Assembly: GCA_027307235.1 (NCBI GenBank)
Contig: DAHUXH010000007.1
Location: forward strand, 186,001 to 250,000
DNA length: 64,000 nt
Direction of reading: 5' to 3'
Origin: Vulcanimicrobiota bacterium
Lineage (GTDB): Bacteria > Vulcanimicrobiota > Vulcanimicrobiia > Vulcanimicrobiales > Vulcanimicrobiaceae
Positions 10,820 through 18,277 of the stretch are shown piece by piece (the stretch's first letter is position 1; each line of letters opens with the position of its first letter). The translations under genes were made by a program, and so were the position numbers. Below the pieces are notes generated by a model, which saw only the letters and a list, made by a program, of their open reading frames with translations, was not told where the DNA came from and did not search any database.

Positions 10820-11592
10820 TGCGGAGGTTTCGTGGTCAACAGTGCGATCGCGGTGCTTGCATTGAAGAGTCCGTGCGTGATGATCGAGGCCCAAGCGTTG
10901 CGGGTTCGCAGATAGACGACGCAGAGCACGATGCCGCCGAGAATGAGCGGAACCAGCGCGATCGCATCCGCGTGCAGCGCTCCGAACGCGACGCCGCTGG
11001 CGATCATCGCCCACCCGATCGGCACGTACTTGCGAAATCCGTTGAACAAGAAGACGCGAAAGGCGAGTTCTTCTGCGATCGGCGCCAGCGTGACGGCGAA
11101 GACGGCGAGCATGACGCGCGAGCGCTGATCGGAGAGTTGCTCGAACATGCGAACGACGGTTTGCTGGTGATGACTGTGCAACGCCGTTTCAATCACCGAA
11201 GCCAAGCCGTCGACGATGACCACCATCGCGACCGCGCCTAGCAGCGCGATCAGGATCGTTCGTGCATTCGGCTTCACGAAACCCAGGCCGCGCAGCGACG
11301 TGCGGGAGAGGCGCGGCAGGCGAATGAGGAGGTAGACGATCCACGAGAGATCGATGACCGCTTGTACGCCGATCGCGACCGTCGGAGAGATCGCCGGGCG
11401 TTGCCCGCGTGCGATCATCTGCCCCATCTCCGGGTGTATCGCGATGAAGACCGCGACCCCGGCCAGTCCTACCACGAATGTGAGGACGACGAGCCCGAAG
11501 ATGTCGAGTGCGAACGGAAGCGGTCGAAACGAGTCAGGTGCAAAGCGCGTCGGCCAAACGGGCGAACGCGAGGATGTCGAGTTGCTCACCAC
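10816..11592 (-). CDS. CPBP-family intramembrane metalloprotease
   Basis: Polytopic membrane protein of 258 residues with about six hydrophobic segments. The CPBP (Abi/Rce1) catalytic motifs are EELAFR (174-179), the FGALHAD motif with His207, and THGLFN around His240. Family members include CAAX-type proteases and bacteriocin self-immunity proteins, so the substrate is unknown. The GTG start at 11592 overlaps rsmA by 59 bases. A shorter start with a usual codon is not apparent before the first membrane helix. It converges with the glycosyltransferase, overlapping it by four bases. Confidence 0.83.
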   Translation of the reverse strand: MVSNSTSSRSPVWPTRFAPDSFRPLPFALDIFGLVVLTFVVGLAGVAVFIAIHPEMGQMIARGQRPAISPTVAIGVQAVIDLSWIVYLLIRLPRLSRTSLRGLGFVKPNARTILIALLGAVAMVVIVDGLASVIETALHSHHQQTVVRMFEQLSDQRSRVMLAVFAVTLAPIAEELAFRVFLFNGFRKYVPIGWAMIASGVAFGALHADAIALVPLILGGIVLCVVYLRTRNAWASIITHGLFNASTAIALLTTKPPH

Positions 11593-12376
11593 GCACCTCG
11601 GGTTCGAGGTCGATGGACGTCAACGCCTGCGCGATGCGCGCCCGATCGATGCCGAGCGCATGCGATACGCTATTGACCAGCGTCTTGCGCCGGTAGGCAA
11701 ATGCCGCGCGCACCAGGCGGCGGAAGAATGGAAGGTCGCGCGGTTGCGCGAGCGGCGCGTCGCGGCGGATGAGGCGAACGACGGTGGAATCCACCTTGGG
11801 CCGCGGGTAGAACGCCTGCGGACCAAGCGTGAACGCGCGTTCGACCTGCATGCTGCATTGCACCGCGATGGTGAGGCTGCCGTAGGCGGGCGTCGCAGGC
11901 TTGGCGAGCAACCGGTCAGCGACGTCCTTCTGGATCATCGCGACGATCGTGTCGGGGCCATGCTCCATCTCGGCCAGGCGCACCAGCAGCGGGGTCGCTA
12001 CGTTGTACGGAAGATTGCCGGCGACGCGCCACGGCCCGCCGAGCGCATAGGCTTCGAAATCGAAATCCAGCGCGTCGGCATGAACGATCTCGACGCCGCG
12101 CAAGTCGTCGCGCGATTGGAGAATATCGACCAGACGGTCGTCGATCTCCACGGCGGTCACCCGGGCACCGCGTTCGTGCAGCGCATGCGTCAACTCGCCG
12201 GTGCCCGCGCCGATTTCGAGCACGCGTTGCGTGGCCGCGCCTTCCAGCGCGAGCGACGCGATGCGCGCGCATGCCGCGCGATCCAGTAAGAAATTCTGCC
12301 CGAGCGATTTTTTCGGGCGTAATCCGTGCGCGTCGAGGAGCGCGCGCGGGCGGCGCTGCGCCGGATCTATCTCAAT
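11534..12376 (-). CDS. rsmA: 16S rRNA adenine(1518/1519) dimethyltransferase RsmA (KsgA), probable ATT start
   Basis: RsmA dimethylates two adjacent adenines in helix 45 of 16S rRNA during small-subunit assembly. SAM motif I VLEIGAGTGELT, the catalytic NLPYNVATPLL (motif IV) and FYPRPKVDSTVVRL are clear. The conserved N-terminus KKSLGQNFLLD lies upstream of the first usual start codon (GTG at 12223). The frame stays open past 12370 without ATG, GTG or TTG. The best candidate is ATT at 12374-12376, giving about 280 residues and a length normal for the family; ATA at 12368-12370 is an alternative. It overlaps the end of the YabE-like gene. Confidence 0.9.
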   Translation of the reverse strand: MEIDPAQRRPRALLDAHGLRPKKSLGQNFLLDRAACARIASLALEGAATQRVLEIGAGTGELTHALHERGARVTAVEIDDRLVDILQSRDDLRGVEIVHADALDFDFEAYALGGPWRVAGNLPYNVATPLLVRLAEMEHGPDTIVAMIQKDVADRLLAKPATPAYGSLTIAVQCSMQVERAFTLGPQAFYPRPKVDSTVVRLIRRDAPLAQPRDLPFFRRLVRAAFAYRRKTLVNSVSHALGIDRARIAQALTSIDLEPEVRGEQLDILAFARLADALCT

Positions 12377-13167
12377 CGGTACACCACGATTTCGCGACGG
12401 CCGAACTGCAGTGCGGCGCGTTCGGAGGTGAATCCCAGATCGATGCGATTCCCGCGAATTGCTCCGCCGGTGTCGCCCGCGAGCGCCACGCCGTAGCCGG
12501 GGATGAACAGTTTGGTGCCCAAGGGAATCACGCGCGGATCAACCGCGACGATGCCGTGTCCGGCGGGATATCCAAGCGCAGTGTACCCGCTGCAGCCGTA
12601 ACATGAGGCCGTGTAGGCCGTGGCGATCATACGCAGCGCGGAGCTGGCGATGTACGCGGTTTTCTTCAAGCCGCGATCGGCGAAGCGCATGAAAGCATCG
12701 TATTCACTAATGCCTTGCGCGACGACGCGCGATTGCGGCGCGCGCACGACGTGCGTTGCGAGCACGACGCGCGTGATGCGCCCGTCGTCGGTTTGCGCGT
12801 AGCGCACCGTCGACTCACGCACGCCGGAGCGACCGCGCGTCACCACACGTGTGGTTCCGGGCGCGAGCGAGACGACGAAGGTCTGCACGGTGTGCGCCGC
12901 GATGGGGGTGTGTTCGGTTCGCGTCCAGGCGATGACGCGGTTGACGACGATCGTTTCGTTGGGCCGGATGCGCTCGGAGAGCGCAGGCTGCACGACGTCG
13001 TGAGCGCCGAGTTCGATGCCCGCCTCTTCCAAGGCCGCGCCGACGTCGTCGGCCGAGGTCATCACGGTGCGGGTGGCTCCGTGGAGATCGATCGTGACGG
13101 GAACAGTCGCAATCGCGGACGGGAAGCTGATGGTGGCGACGAGTGAGGCAGTGAGTATGCCGATCAA
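12367..13167 (-). CDS. YabE-like exported cell-wall protein (DUF348, G5, 3D domains)
   Basis: 266-residue secreted protein. A signal sequence (IGILTASLVATISFPSAIA) is followed by a DUF348-like ubiquitin-fold repeat (about 22-65), a G5 domain (about 80-150) and a C-terminal 3D domain. The 3D motifs are ATAYTASCYGCSG, AVDPRVIPLGTKLFIPGYG and DTGGAIRGNRIDL with its three aspartates. 3D domains resemble lytic transglycosylases, so it probably cleaves or binds peptidoglycan. The TTG at 13167 is chosen because a Shine-Dalgarno AAGGAG lies 6-8 bases upstream; a longer ATG form from 13215 would add a charged extension before the signal. A structured leader precedes it. Confidence 0.82.
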   Translation of the reverse strand: MIGILTASLVATISFPSAIATVPVTIDLHGATRTVMTSADDVGAALEEAGIELGAHDVVQPALSERIRPNETIVVNRVIAWTRTEHTPIAAHTVQTFVVSLAPGTTRVVTRGRSGVRESTVRYAQTDDGRITRVVLATHVVRAPQSRVVAQGISEYDAFMRFADRGLKKTAYIASSALRMIATAYTASCYGCSGYTALGYPAGHGIVAVDPRVIPLGTKLFIPGYGVALAGDTGGAIRGNRIDLGFTSERAALQFGRREIVVYRLR

Positions 13168-13406
13168 CCGTGGCTCCTTTCTTGGCCTCGACAGGATCCG
13201 CGGCGCGTGCGGCACGAGGGTGCCGGGGCGCGGCGGCGCTGCCGATTGAAGTGGGTCGTCAGTTGACGGATCCGAAATTGGAAACGCCAGAGTTCCGCCG
13301 GGCCGGTCGAGCCTCAGAAGAGCCGTCGGCCGAATCCCGAGGGTGGGGCCGCTATCTTGTGGGCGGCCGGTCGCTTAGGGGCGACCTGAAGTACCCGCGC
13401 ACTATA
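13168..13406 (-). promoter_or_regulatory. extended -10 promoter and structured 5' leader of the YabE-like gene
   Basis: On the minus strand an extended -10 (TGC-TATAGT, hexamer at 13406-13401) is followed by a leader of about 225 bases. Two perfect 6-bp hairpins stand near its 5' end: GGTCGC/GCGACC (13369-13386) and GGCCGC/GCGGCC (13347-13368). A further GGCCG/CGGCC pairing spans 13301-13331. Genes for 3D/Rpf-type wall proteins are often under cyclic-di-AMP riboswitches, but I could not match the known ydaO consensus. This is a candidate structured leader only. Confidence 0.35.
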
Positions 13407-13493
13407 GCACGGCCCGCTCGACGCCCGAATATGCCGAAAGTCGTAGACAAAGAAGGGTAGTCCTTGTTCTGCCTCGTGGCGAAGCGCGGGTTG

Positions 13494-14630
13494 GTGAAAA
13501 CTTTGCGTGTCGGCTTCTTCGCCGAGGTCTATCGGCCGGTCACCAACGGCGTCGTGGTCGCGGTCGACACGCTCGCGCAGGCGCTGCGCGCCAACGGCAA
13601 CGACGTCACCATCGTCGCCCCGCAGATGTCGGGAGCAATAGAGGAAGCACACGTCATCCGCATACCGTCGATGCCGCTGCCGACGCGCACGCCGTACCGG
13701 CTGGCGATGCCGATACCCTTACCCGGCGCGCTCGCGGCGGCGGCGGACACGTTCGATCTCGTTCACGCGCATTCGCCGTTCGTGATGGGCTGGACCGCGG
13801 CGCACATCGCCAAGCGCCGGCACCTGCCGCTCGTCTACACCTATCACACGCAGTTCGAAGAATACGCGCACTACGTTCCATTCGAACCGAACGCGACGCG
13901 CATGGCGACGACGCGCATCGTTCGTCATTTTGCCGATCTGGCCGACGTGGTGATCGCACCGACGCGCGCGATGGCCGACCGATTGCACGACAGCGGCGTC
14001 AGCGCGCGCATCGAGGTCGTGCCCTCCGGCATCGACGTGCGGGCGTTCCGCGACGGGCGCCGCAGCGATGCGCTGCGCGCGCGGTTGGGCGCAGCCGCCG
14101 GCGAACCACTGACGTTGCTGGTCTCACGCTTGGCAAAGGAAAAGAACGTCGATTTGCTGCTCGACGCGTTCGCGCGGCTGCGGCATTCGCCGCTGCGTTT
14201 GGCGATCGTCGGCGATGGCCCGCAGCGCCCGGCGCTCGAGGAACACGTGCGCCGTCTCAAGCTCGATCGCGTCCGCTTCATGGGTGCGATCGCGCGTGAC
14301 GAACTGGCGGACGTCTACGCAAGCGCAGACGTCTTCGCGTTTCCCAGTATGACCGAGACCCAAGGCTTGGTGCTGGGCGAAGCCTCGGCGGCAGGCCTGC
14401 CGGTCGTGGCGGTCGATACGCCGCAGAACCGCGAGGGTTTGAGTGAGAGCGGCATCTTCGTCCCGGCTGACGCTGGCGCGTTCGCGGCGGCGCTGGAGCG
14501 TGCGGCCGGCTCTCCTCGGGCTGAGCGGGCGGCGAGCGCCGCCGCGGCCGAGCGGCTTTCACTGGAAACGCAGGTGCGCCGGACGCTCGACCTCTACCGG
14601 AGTCTGTTGGGCGAAGCCGTCGCGCCTTGA
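13494..14630 (+). CDS. GT4-family glycosyltransferase (diacylglycerol glucosyltransferase-like)
   Basis: GT-B glycosyltransferase of 378 residues. The N-terminal RVGFFAEVYRPVTNGVVVAV, the HAHSPF and YTYHTQFEEYAHY segments, and the C-terminal PSMTETQGLVLGEASAAGLPVVAV (E-x7-E donor site) match the subgroup that contains bacterial 1,2-diacylglycerol glucosyltransferases and phosphatidylinositol mannosyltransferases. A membrane glycolipid role is the best guess. Start at GTG 13494 (VKTLRVGFF); a TTG at 13464 would add ten residues without family similarity. The final TGA overlaps the -35 hexamer of the SOS promoter of the next operon. Confidence 0.85.
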   Translation: MKTLRVGFFAEVYRPVTNGVVVAVDTLAQALRANGNDVTIVAPQMSGAIEEAHVIRIPSMPLPTRTPYRLAMPIPLPGALAAAADTFDLVHAHSPFVMGWTAAHIAKRRHLPLVYTYHTQFEEYAHYVPFEPNATRMATTRIVRHFADLADVVIAPTRAMADRLHDSGVSARIEVVPSGIDVRAFRDGRRSDALRARLGAAAGEPLTLLVSRLAKEKNVDLLLDAFARLRHSPLRLAIVGDGPQRPALEEHVRRLKLDRVRFMGAIARDELADVYASADVFAFPSMTETQGLVLGEASAAGLPVVAVDTPQNREGLSESGIFVPADAGAFAAALERAAGSPRAERAASAAAAERLSLETQVRRTLDLYRSLLGEAVAP

Positions 14631-14656
14631 CATCGAACATATGTTCGTCTTATCAT
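14627..14656 (+). promoter_or_regulatory. SOS promoter with LexA box between -35 and -10
   Basis: TTGACA (14627-14632) and TATCAT (14651-14656) are separated by 18 bases. Nested in the spacer is CGAACATATGTTCG (14634-14647), a perfect palindrome matching the Gram-positive/Terrabacteria LexA consensus CGAAC-N4-GTTCG. LexA bound there would cover the polymerase site, so the two downstream genes should be damage-inducible. Confidence 0.85.
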
Positions 14657-14685
14657 AGACCGAGCACTCATCGGGCGAGGTCGAT

Positions 14686-15105
14686 ATGGCACGACAACGG
14701 CTTTCCGAAGTTCAGATCGCGGTGGGGTGGGCAGCTGACCCCGCCGGCGACGGCGTCGCGTTCGCTCGTTTCGGAACAGGCGAGGGCGGGCGTTTCATTC
14801 GTATCCCCTTCGCCGTCGCGCGCCGGCCTGCGCTGTTCGGCCGTGAGGTCGGTTACGCGGCCGTAACGGCGACCGCGTCGGCGTTGGCGGACTACGGCAT
14901 CGAACGCCTCGTGCTGCGGATCGGGGACGGCGAACTCCTCGAAGATATCGAGCGGCGCCGGCCGCTGCCCGCCGCGCTCCATCTTCCGTACATTCGCGCG
15001 CGCTGCGCGCTCCGTCGCTTCGGCCGCGTGCGCCTGGAACTGGGGAACGTCGGCGATTTGATGCTGCGCGCGCGGGCCGAGGTCGAGCATCACGCCGCCG
15101 CGTGA
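14686..15105 (+). CDS. RNase H-like fold protein, SOS-controlled, function unknown
   Basis: 139-residue soluble protein, first gene after the LexA box, with Shine-Dalgarno GGCGAGG 6 bases upstream of ATG. The pattern AAVTATASALADYGIERLVLRIGDGELLEDI followed by ARCALRRFGRVRLELGNV resembles the second half of RNase HI/reverse-transcriptase-like (RVT_3) domains. The acidic catalytic residues are mostly absent (GDG where GDS is usual, no Glu in the central helix). I infer a degenerate RNase H fold that might bind nucleic acid. Its stop overlaps the GTG of mpg, so it is co-transcribed with a DNA-repair enzyme. Confidence 0.6.
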   Translation: MARQRLSEVQIAVGWAADPAGDGVAFARFGTGEGGRFIRIPFAVARRPALFGREVGYAAVTATASALADYGIERLVLRIGDGELLEDIERRRPLPAALHLPYIRARCALRRFGRVRLELGNVGDLMLRARAEVEHHAAA

Positions 15106-15698
15106 CGCGACTGCATACTGACGATCTTGCCGTCGAAGCGCCCGCGCTCGCTCGCGCGCTGATCGGGCTGCTGCTGGTGACGCAGCGCGACGGTGTCATG
15201 ACCGTCGGACGCATTGTCGAGACCGAGGCGTATCACGAGAGCGAGCCGGCCGCACACAGCTATCGCGGACGGACGAAACGAAACGCCGTGATGTTCGGCG
15301 CGCCGTTTCACGCTTACATCTACTTCATCTATGGAACGTCCTATTGTTTCAACGTCACGGCGGAGCCGCCGGGCGTAGGCGGCGGTGTGCTGGTTCGCGC
15401 GCTCGAACCAGTCGCGGGCATCGACGTCATGGCCGCGCGTCGAGGCGCCGGCGTTCGCGATCGCGATCTGTGCCGAGGGCCCGGCCGCTTATGCCGCGCC
15501 ATGGCGATCGGCCCCGAGGACAACGGCGCCGATCTGGTTGCCGGAACGGCTATCTGGCTCGCCGGACCGCGGCCACCCGCCGCGCGCATCGGATCGAGCA
15601 GGCGCGTCGGCATCTCGGCGGCGGTCGAGATGCGCTGGCGCTTCTACGCGGCCGGCAACCCATACCTCAGCGGGCCTCGCTCGCTCTCGCCGCCGTAG
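15102..15698 (+). CDS. mpg: 3-methyladenine DNA glycosylase (AAG/MPG family)
   Basis: 198-residue monofunctional glycosylase that excises alkylated purines and hypoxanthine. Family motifs are LARALIGLLLV, the catalytic VGRIVETEAYHESEPAAHSYRG segment with the active-site Glu, RNAVMFGAPFHAYIYFIYG, and RALEP followed by GPGRLCRAMAI. The GTG start overlaps the upstream stop (GTGA). It lies in a two-gene operon behind a perfect LexA box, so alkylation repair appears under SOS control here. Confidence 0.94.
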   Translation: MTRLHTDDLAVEAPALARALIGLLLVTQRDGVMTVGRIVETEAYHESEPAAHSYRGRTKRNAVMFGAPFHAYIYFIYGTSYCFNVTAEPPGVGGGVLVRALEPVAGIDVMAARRGAGVRDRDLCRGPGRLCRAMAIGPEDNGADLVAGTAIWLAGPRPPAARIGSSRRVGISAAVEMRWRFYAAGNPYLSGPRSLSPP

Positions 15699-15706
15699 CG
15701 AGCCGC

Positions 15707-15736
15707 TTGATAGCGCGCTCGCTGCTGTGCTATAGT
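15707..15736 (+). promoter_or_regulatory. rho promoter (TTGATA-18-TATAGT, extended -10)
   Basis: TTGATA at 15707-15712 and TATAGT at 15731-15736 are 18 bases apart, with TGC directly before the -10 (extended -10). It would give a leader of about 130 bases before rho. The same TGC-TATAGT string forms the -10 of the YabE-like gene. The leader includes an ATG (15855) opening a nine-codon ORF that ends at 15884 across the presumed rho start. Confidence 0.6.
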
Positions 15737-15870
15737 GGCGGCGTTGCGCACGGTTCTTCTAAGCGCCGCAACATCTCGTACATTCCTCGCGCATATGTCT
15801 CTCGCCGACAACGGCAGCCTCGCCGTAGAGCGCGTTTTCGATGTGTGCGTTTCCATGAGAGACAAGTCCG

Positions 15871-17307
15871 CTGCAACTCGATAATCGTCCACCCGGAAAC
15901 GGCCAGCCGCAGGGCGGCGGCCGCCGACGCCGTTCGCGCCGTCGCCCGCATTTCAATCCGCAACAGCACGCGCATCTCGATCAACTGACGCAGTTCGAGC
16001 CGGCGGGACCGCCGCTCCTGACCTCCGCGCAGCTCAACGAGAAGAAGAAGACCGAACTCAACGATCTCGCGACGCAATTCGACATCGAAGCGCCGGTCAA
16101 GCTTAAGAAAGACGAACTGGTCGCGAAGATTCTCGAGATTCAAGCGGCGCGTTCCGGTCTGGAACAGGCGAGCGGCATCCTCGACATGCTGCCCGAGGGA
16201 TATGGCTTCTTGCGCCGTGCCGGGTACATCATCGGCAACGAGGACGTCTACGTCAGTCAGTCGCAGATTCGGCGCTTCGAATTGCGGCGCGGAGATTTCG
16301 TCGAAGGACAAGTTCGCCGTCCGAAGGAGAGCGAGAAGTACTTCGGCCTGATTCGGGTCGACAAGATTAACGATCTCGAACCCGAAGCGATTCGTGGGCG
16401 GCGCTTGTTCGAAAAGGGCACGCCGATCTATCCCAACGAGCGCTACAAGCTCGAAGTCCGCTCGACGCAGCTCTCGACGCGCGTCATCGATCTCTTCTGC
16501 CCGATCGGGAAAGGGCAGCGCGCGCTCATCGTCTCGCCGCCCAAAGCCGGTAAGACGACGCTGCTCAAGAACATCGCCAACTCGATTTCGATCAATCACC
16601 CCGAAGCGCACATCATCGCGCTGCTCGTCGACGAACGCCCGGAAGAAGTCACCGACATGCAGCGCACGATCGACGGCGAAGTCGTCGCCTCGACCTTCGA
16701 CGAACATCCCGAGAACCACACCGCGGTGGCCGAGCTTGCGATGGAACGCGCCAAGCGTTTGGTCGAACTCGGCAAGGACGTCGTGATTCTGCTCGACTCG
16801 ATCACGCGTCTCGCGCGTGCGTACAACCAAGTGATCCCGACCTCCGGCCGTACGCTCTCCGGCGGTCTCGACACCGCGTCGCTGCACAAACCCAAGCGCT
16901 TCTTCGGCGCCGCGCGCAAGATCGAAGAAGGCGGTTCGCTCACGATCATCGCGACCGCGCTCATCGAGACCGGATCGAAGATGGACGACGTCATCTTTGA
17001 AGAGTTCAAAGGCACGGGCAACATGGAACTCAACCTCACGCGCAAACTCGCCGAGTCGCGCGTGTTCCCCGCCGTCGACATCAAGCGTTCCGGCACGCGT
17101 CATGAAGAGCTGCTGCTCTCGACCGACGAGATGCGCAAGATTTGGATGCTGCGCCGCGCGACCGCGGTGCTCAACACCGGCGACATCACTGAGATCATCC
17201 TCGACAAGATGGCTCAGACGCGCACGAACGACGAGTTCTTGCAATCCGTCACCAAAGAAGCGCTGTCGATGTCGCGCGGATACGAAGAAACCAGCAGCAA
17301 GTACTAG
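15871..17307 (+). CDS. rho: transcription termination factor Rho, probable CTG start
   Basis: Hexameric RNA-dependent ATPase/helicase that terminates transcription. The N-terminal Rho_N helical domain (TELNDLATQFDIEAPVKLKK..., bases about 16045-16140) and the RNA-binding cold-shock-like domain beginning LPEGYGFLRRAGYI are present. Walker A PPKAGKT, the DERPEEV segment, LLDSITRLARAYN and the Q/R-loop region follow. An Arg-, Gln- and Gly-rich stretch precedes Rho_N. Between an in-frame TGA at 15856 and ATG 16186 there is no ATG, GTG or TTG, yet Rho_N lies there. CTG 15871 is the most plausible start (about 478 residues). Confidence 0.93.
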   Translation: MQLDNRPPGNGQPQGGGRRRRSRRRPHFNPQQHAHLDQLTQFEPAGPPLLTSAQLNEKKKTELNDLATQFDIEAPVKLKKDELVAKILEIQAARSGLEQASGILDMLPEGYGFLRRAGYIIGNEDVYVSQSQIRRFELRRGDFVEGQVRRPKESEKYFGLIRVDKINDLEPEAIRGRRLFEKGTPIYPNERYKLEVRSTQLSTRVIDLFCPIGKGQRALIVSPPKAGKTTLLKNIANSISINHPEAHIIALLVDERPEEVTDMQRTIDGEVVASTFDEHPENHTAVAELAMERAKRLVELGKDVVILLDSITRLARAYNQVIPTSGRTLSGGLDTASLHKPKRFFGAARKIEEGGSLTIIATALIETGSKMDDVIFEEFKGTGNMELNLTRKLAESRVFPAVDIKRSGTRHEELLLSTDEMRKIWMLRRATAVLNTGDITEIILDKMAQTRTNDEFLQSVTKEALSMSRGYEETSSKY

Positions 17308-17408
17308 GGAAACGCTCATTTCCGCCATGCCTTCGTTGCGGAGAGGCTCGTGTACCGTAGTACACTTCGCCTCTCCGCGCCTCGGCCTGGCGAAAATCAG
17401 CGCTTCCC
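17308..17408. repeat. hairpin repeat copy A (family of about 100-bp intergenic palindromes)
   Basis: This copy begins directly after the rho stop codon and ends nine bases before rluB. Outer arms GGGAAACGCT / AGCGCTTCCC and inner arms GGAGAGGC / GCCTCTCC flank the core GTGTAC-CGTA-GTACAC (TACG loop on the minus strand). Reading frames across it are artefacts of the repeat. Confidence 0.9.
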
Positions 17409-17417
17409 TCCTAAGAC

Positions 17418-18140
17418 ATGAGACTCAATAAATATTTGGCGCATGCGGGGGTGGGGGCGCGGCGGGCGGTTGAGGAGTTGATCGTCGCGGGGCGTGTGCG
17501 TGTGAACGGGAAGACCGTGCGCGAACTCGCGACCGACGTTGCGGCCGGTTCGCGGGTCGAAGTCGATAACGTGCCGGTGCGCGTCGCGACGCGCAAGACC
17601 TACTGGATCGTGAACAAGCCGGCGGGGGTGATGACGACGATGAGCGATCCGCAAGGGCGGCGCACCATCGTGGACCTGATCCCACGCGATTTCCCGCGCA
17701 TCGTTCCGGTCGGACGCCTGGACTACGACACGTCGGGCGTGCTGTTGCTGACCGACGATGGCGACCTCGCCAATACGCTCTCGCATCCCCGTTTCGGTGT
17801 CGACAAGACCTATCGCGCGGTCGTGCGCGGGCGCTTGCTGCCGAGCGACATGCGCGAGTTGCTCGAAGGCGTGCGCTTGGACGAATTTCGCGCGGCCGGC
17901 GCCAAGGTGCGCGTGGTCGCCTCGCGTGCTGACGTCACCGTGCTCGATATCACCATTCACGAAGGCAAGAACCGGCAGGTCAGACGCATGCTCGAGAGCG
18001 TCGAACATCCGGTAGTGACGCTCACGCGCACGCGCTTCGGTCCGATCGCGCTCGGCAGCCTTGCACCAGGACAAGGCCGAGCACCGACGGCGCGCGAATT
18101 GGCGGCCTTGCGCGCCGTTGGTTCGGCCGCAACCGACTAG
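17418..18140 (+). CDS. rluB: 23S rRNA pseudouridine synthase, RluB/RsuA family
   Basis: 240-residue enzyme isomerising a specific uridine in rRNA. An S4 RNA-binding domain occupies residues 1-60 (MRLNKYLAHAGVGARRAVEELI). The catalytic domain has VNKPAGVMTT, the motif GRLDYDTSGVLLLTDDG with the catalytic Asp, and HEGKNRQVRRMLESV. The exact target (large or small subunit) cannot be told from sequence, and RluB is the likeliest by overall motif pattern. It follows a hairpin repeat. Confidence 0.9.
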   Translation: MRLNKYLAHAGVGARRAVEELIVAGRVRVNGKTVRELATDVAAGSRVEVDNVPVRVATRKTYWIVNKPAGVMTTMSDPQGRRTIVDLIPRDFPRIVPVGRLDYDTSGVLLLTDDGDLANTLSHPRFGVDKTYRAVVRGRLLPSDMRELLEGVRLDEFRAAGAKVRVVASRADVTVLDITIHEGKNRQVRRMLESVEHPVVTLTRTRFGPIALGSLAPGQGRAPTARELAALRAVGSAATD

Positions 18141-18277
18141 CGAGACCCGCGGGACGCGCCGATACAGTATCCATTGAAAATCAGCCGTTGACGTTCTCGC
18201 CGTTCGCAACGTTACTGGATCGAGTGGGTGCCTGGCGGTCGCATCGCCGGCGCAGCCACCGTAGAAGAAGGAGACCG

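Noticed and set aside
15730-17328. Long minus-strand frame antisense to rho (532 codons)
   Set aside because: It mirrors the codon bias of rho on the opposite strand and shows no protein family. Its N-terminal part lies in repeat copy A.
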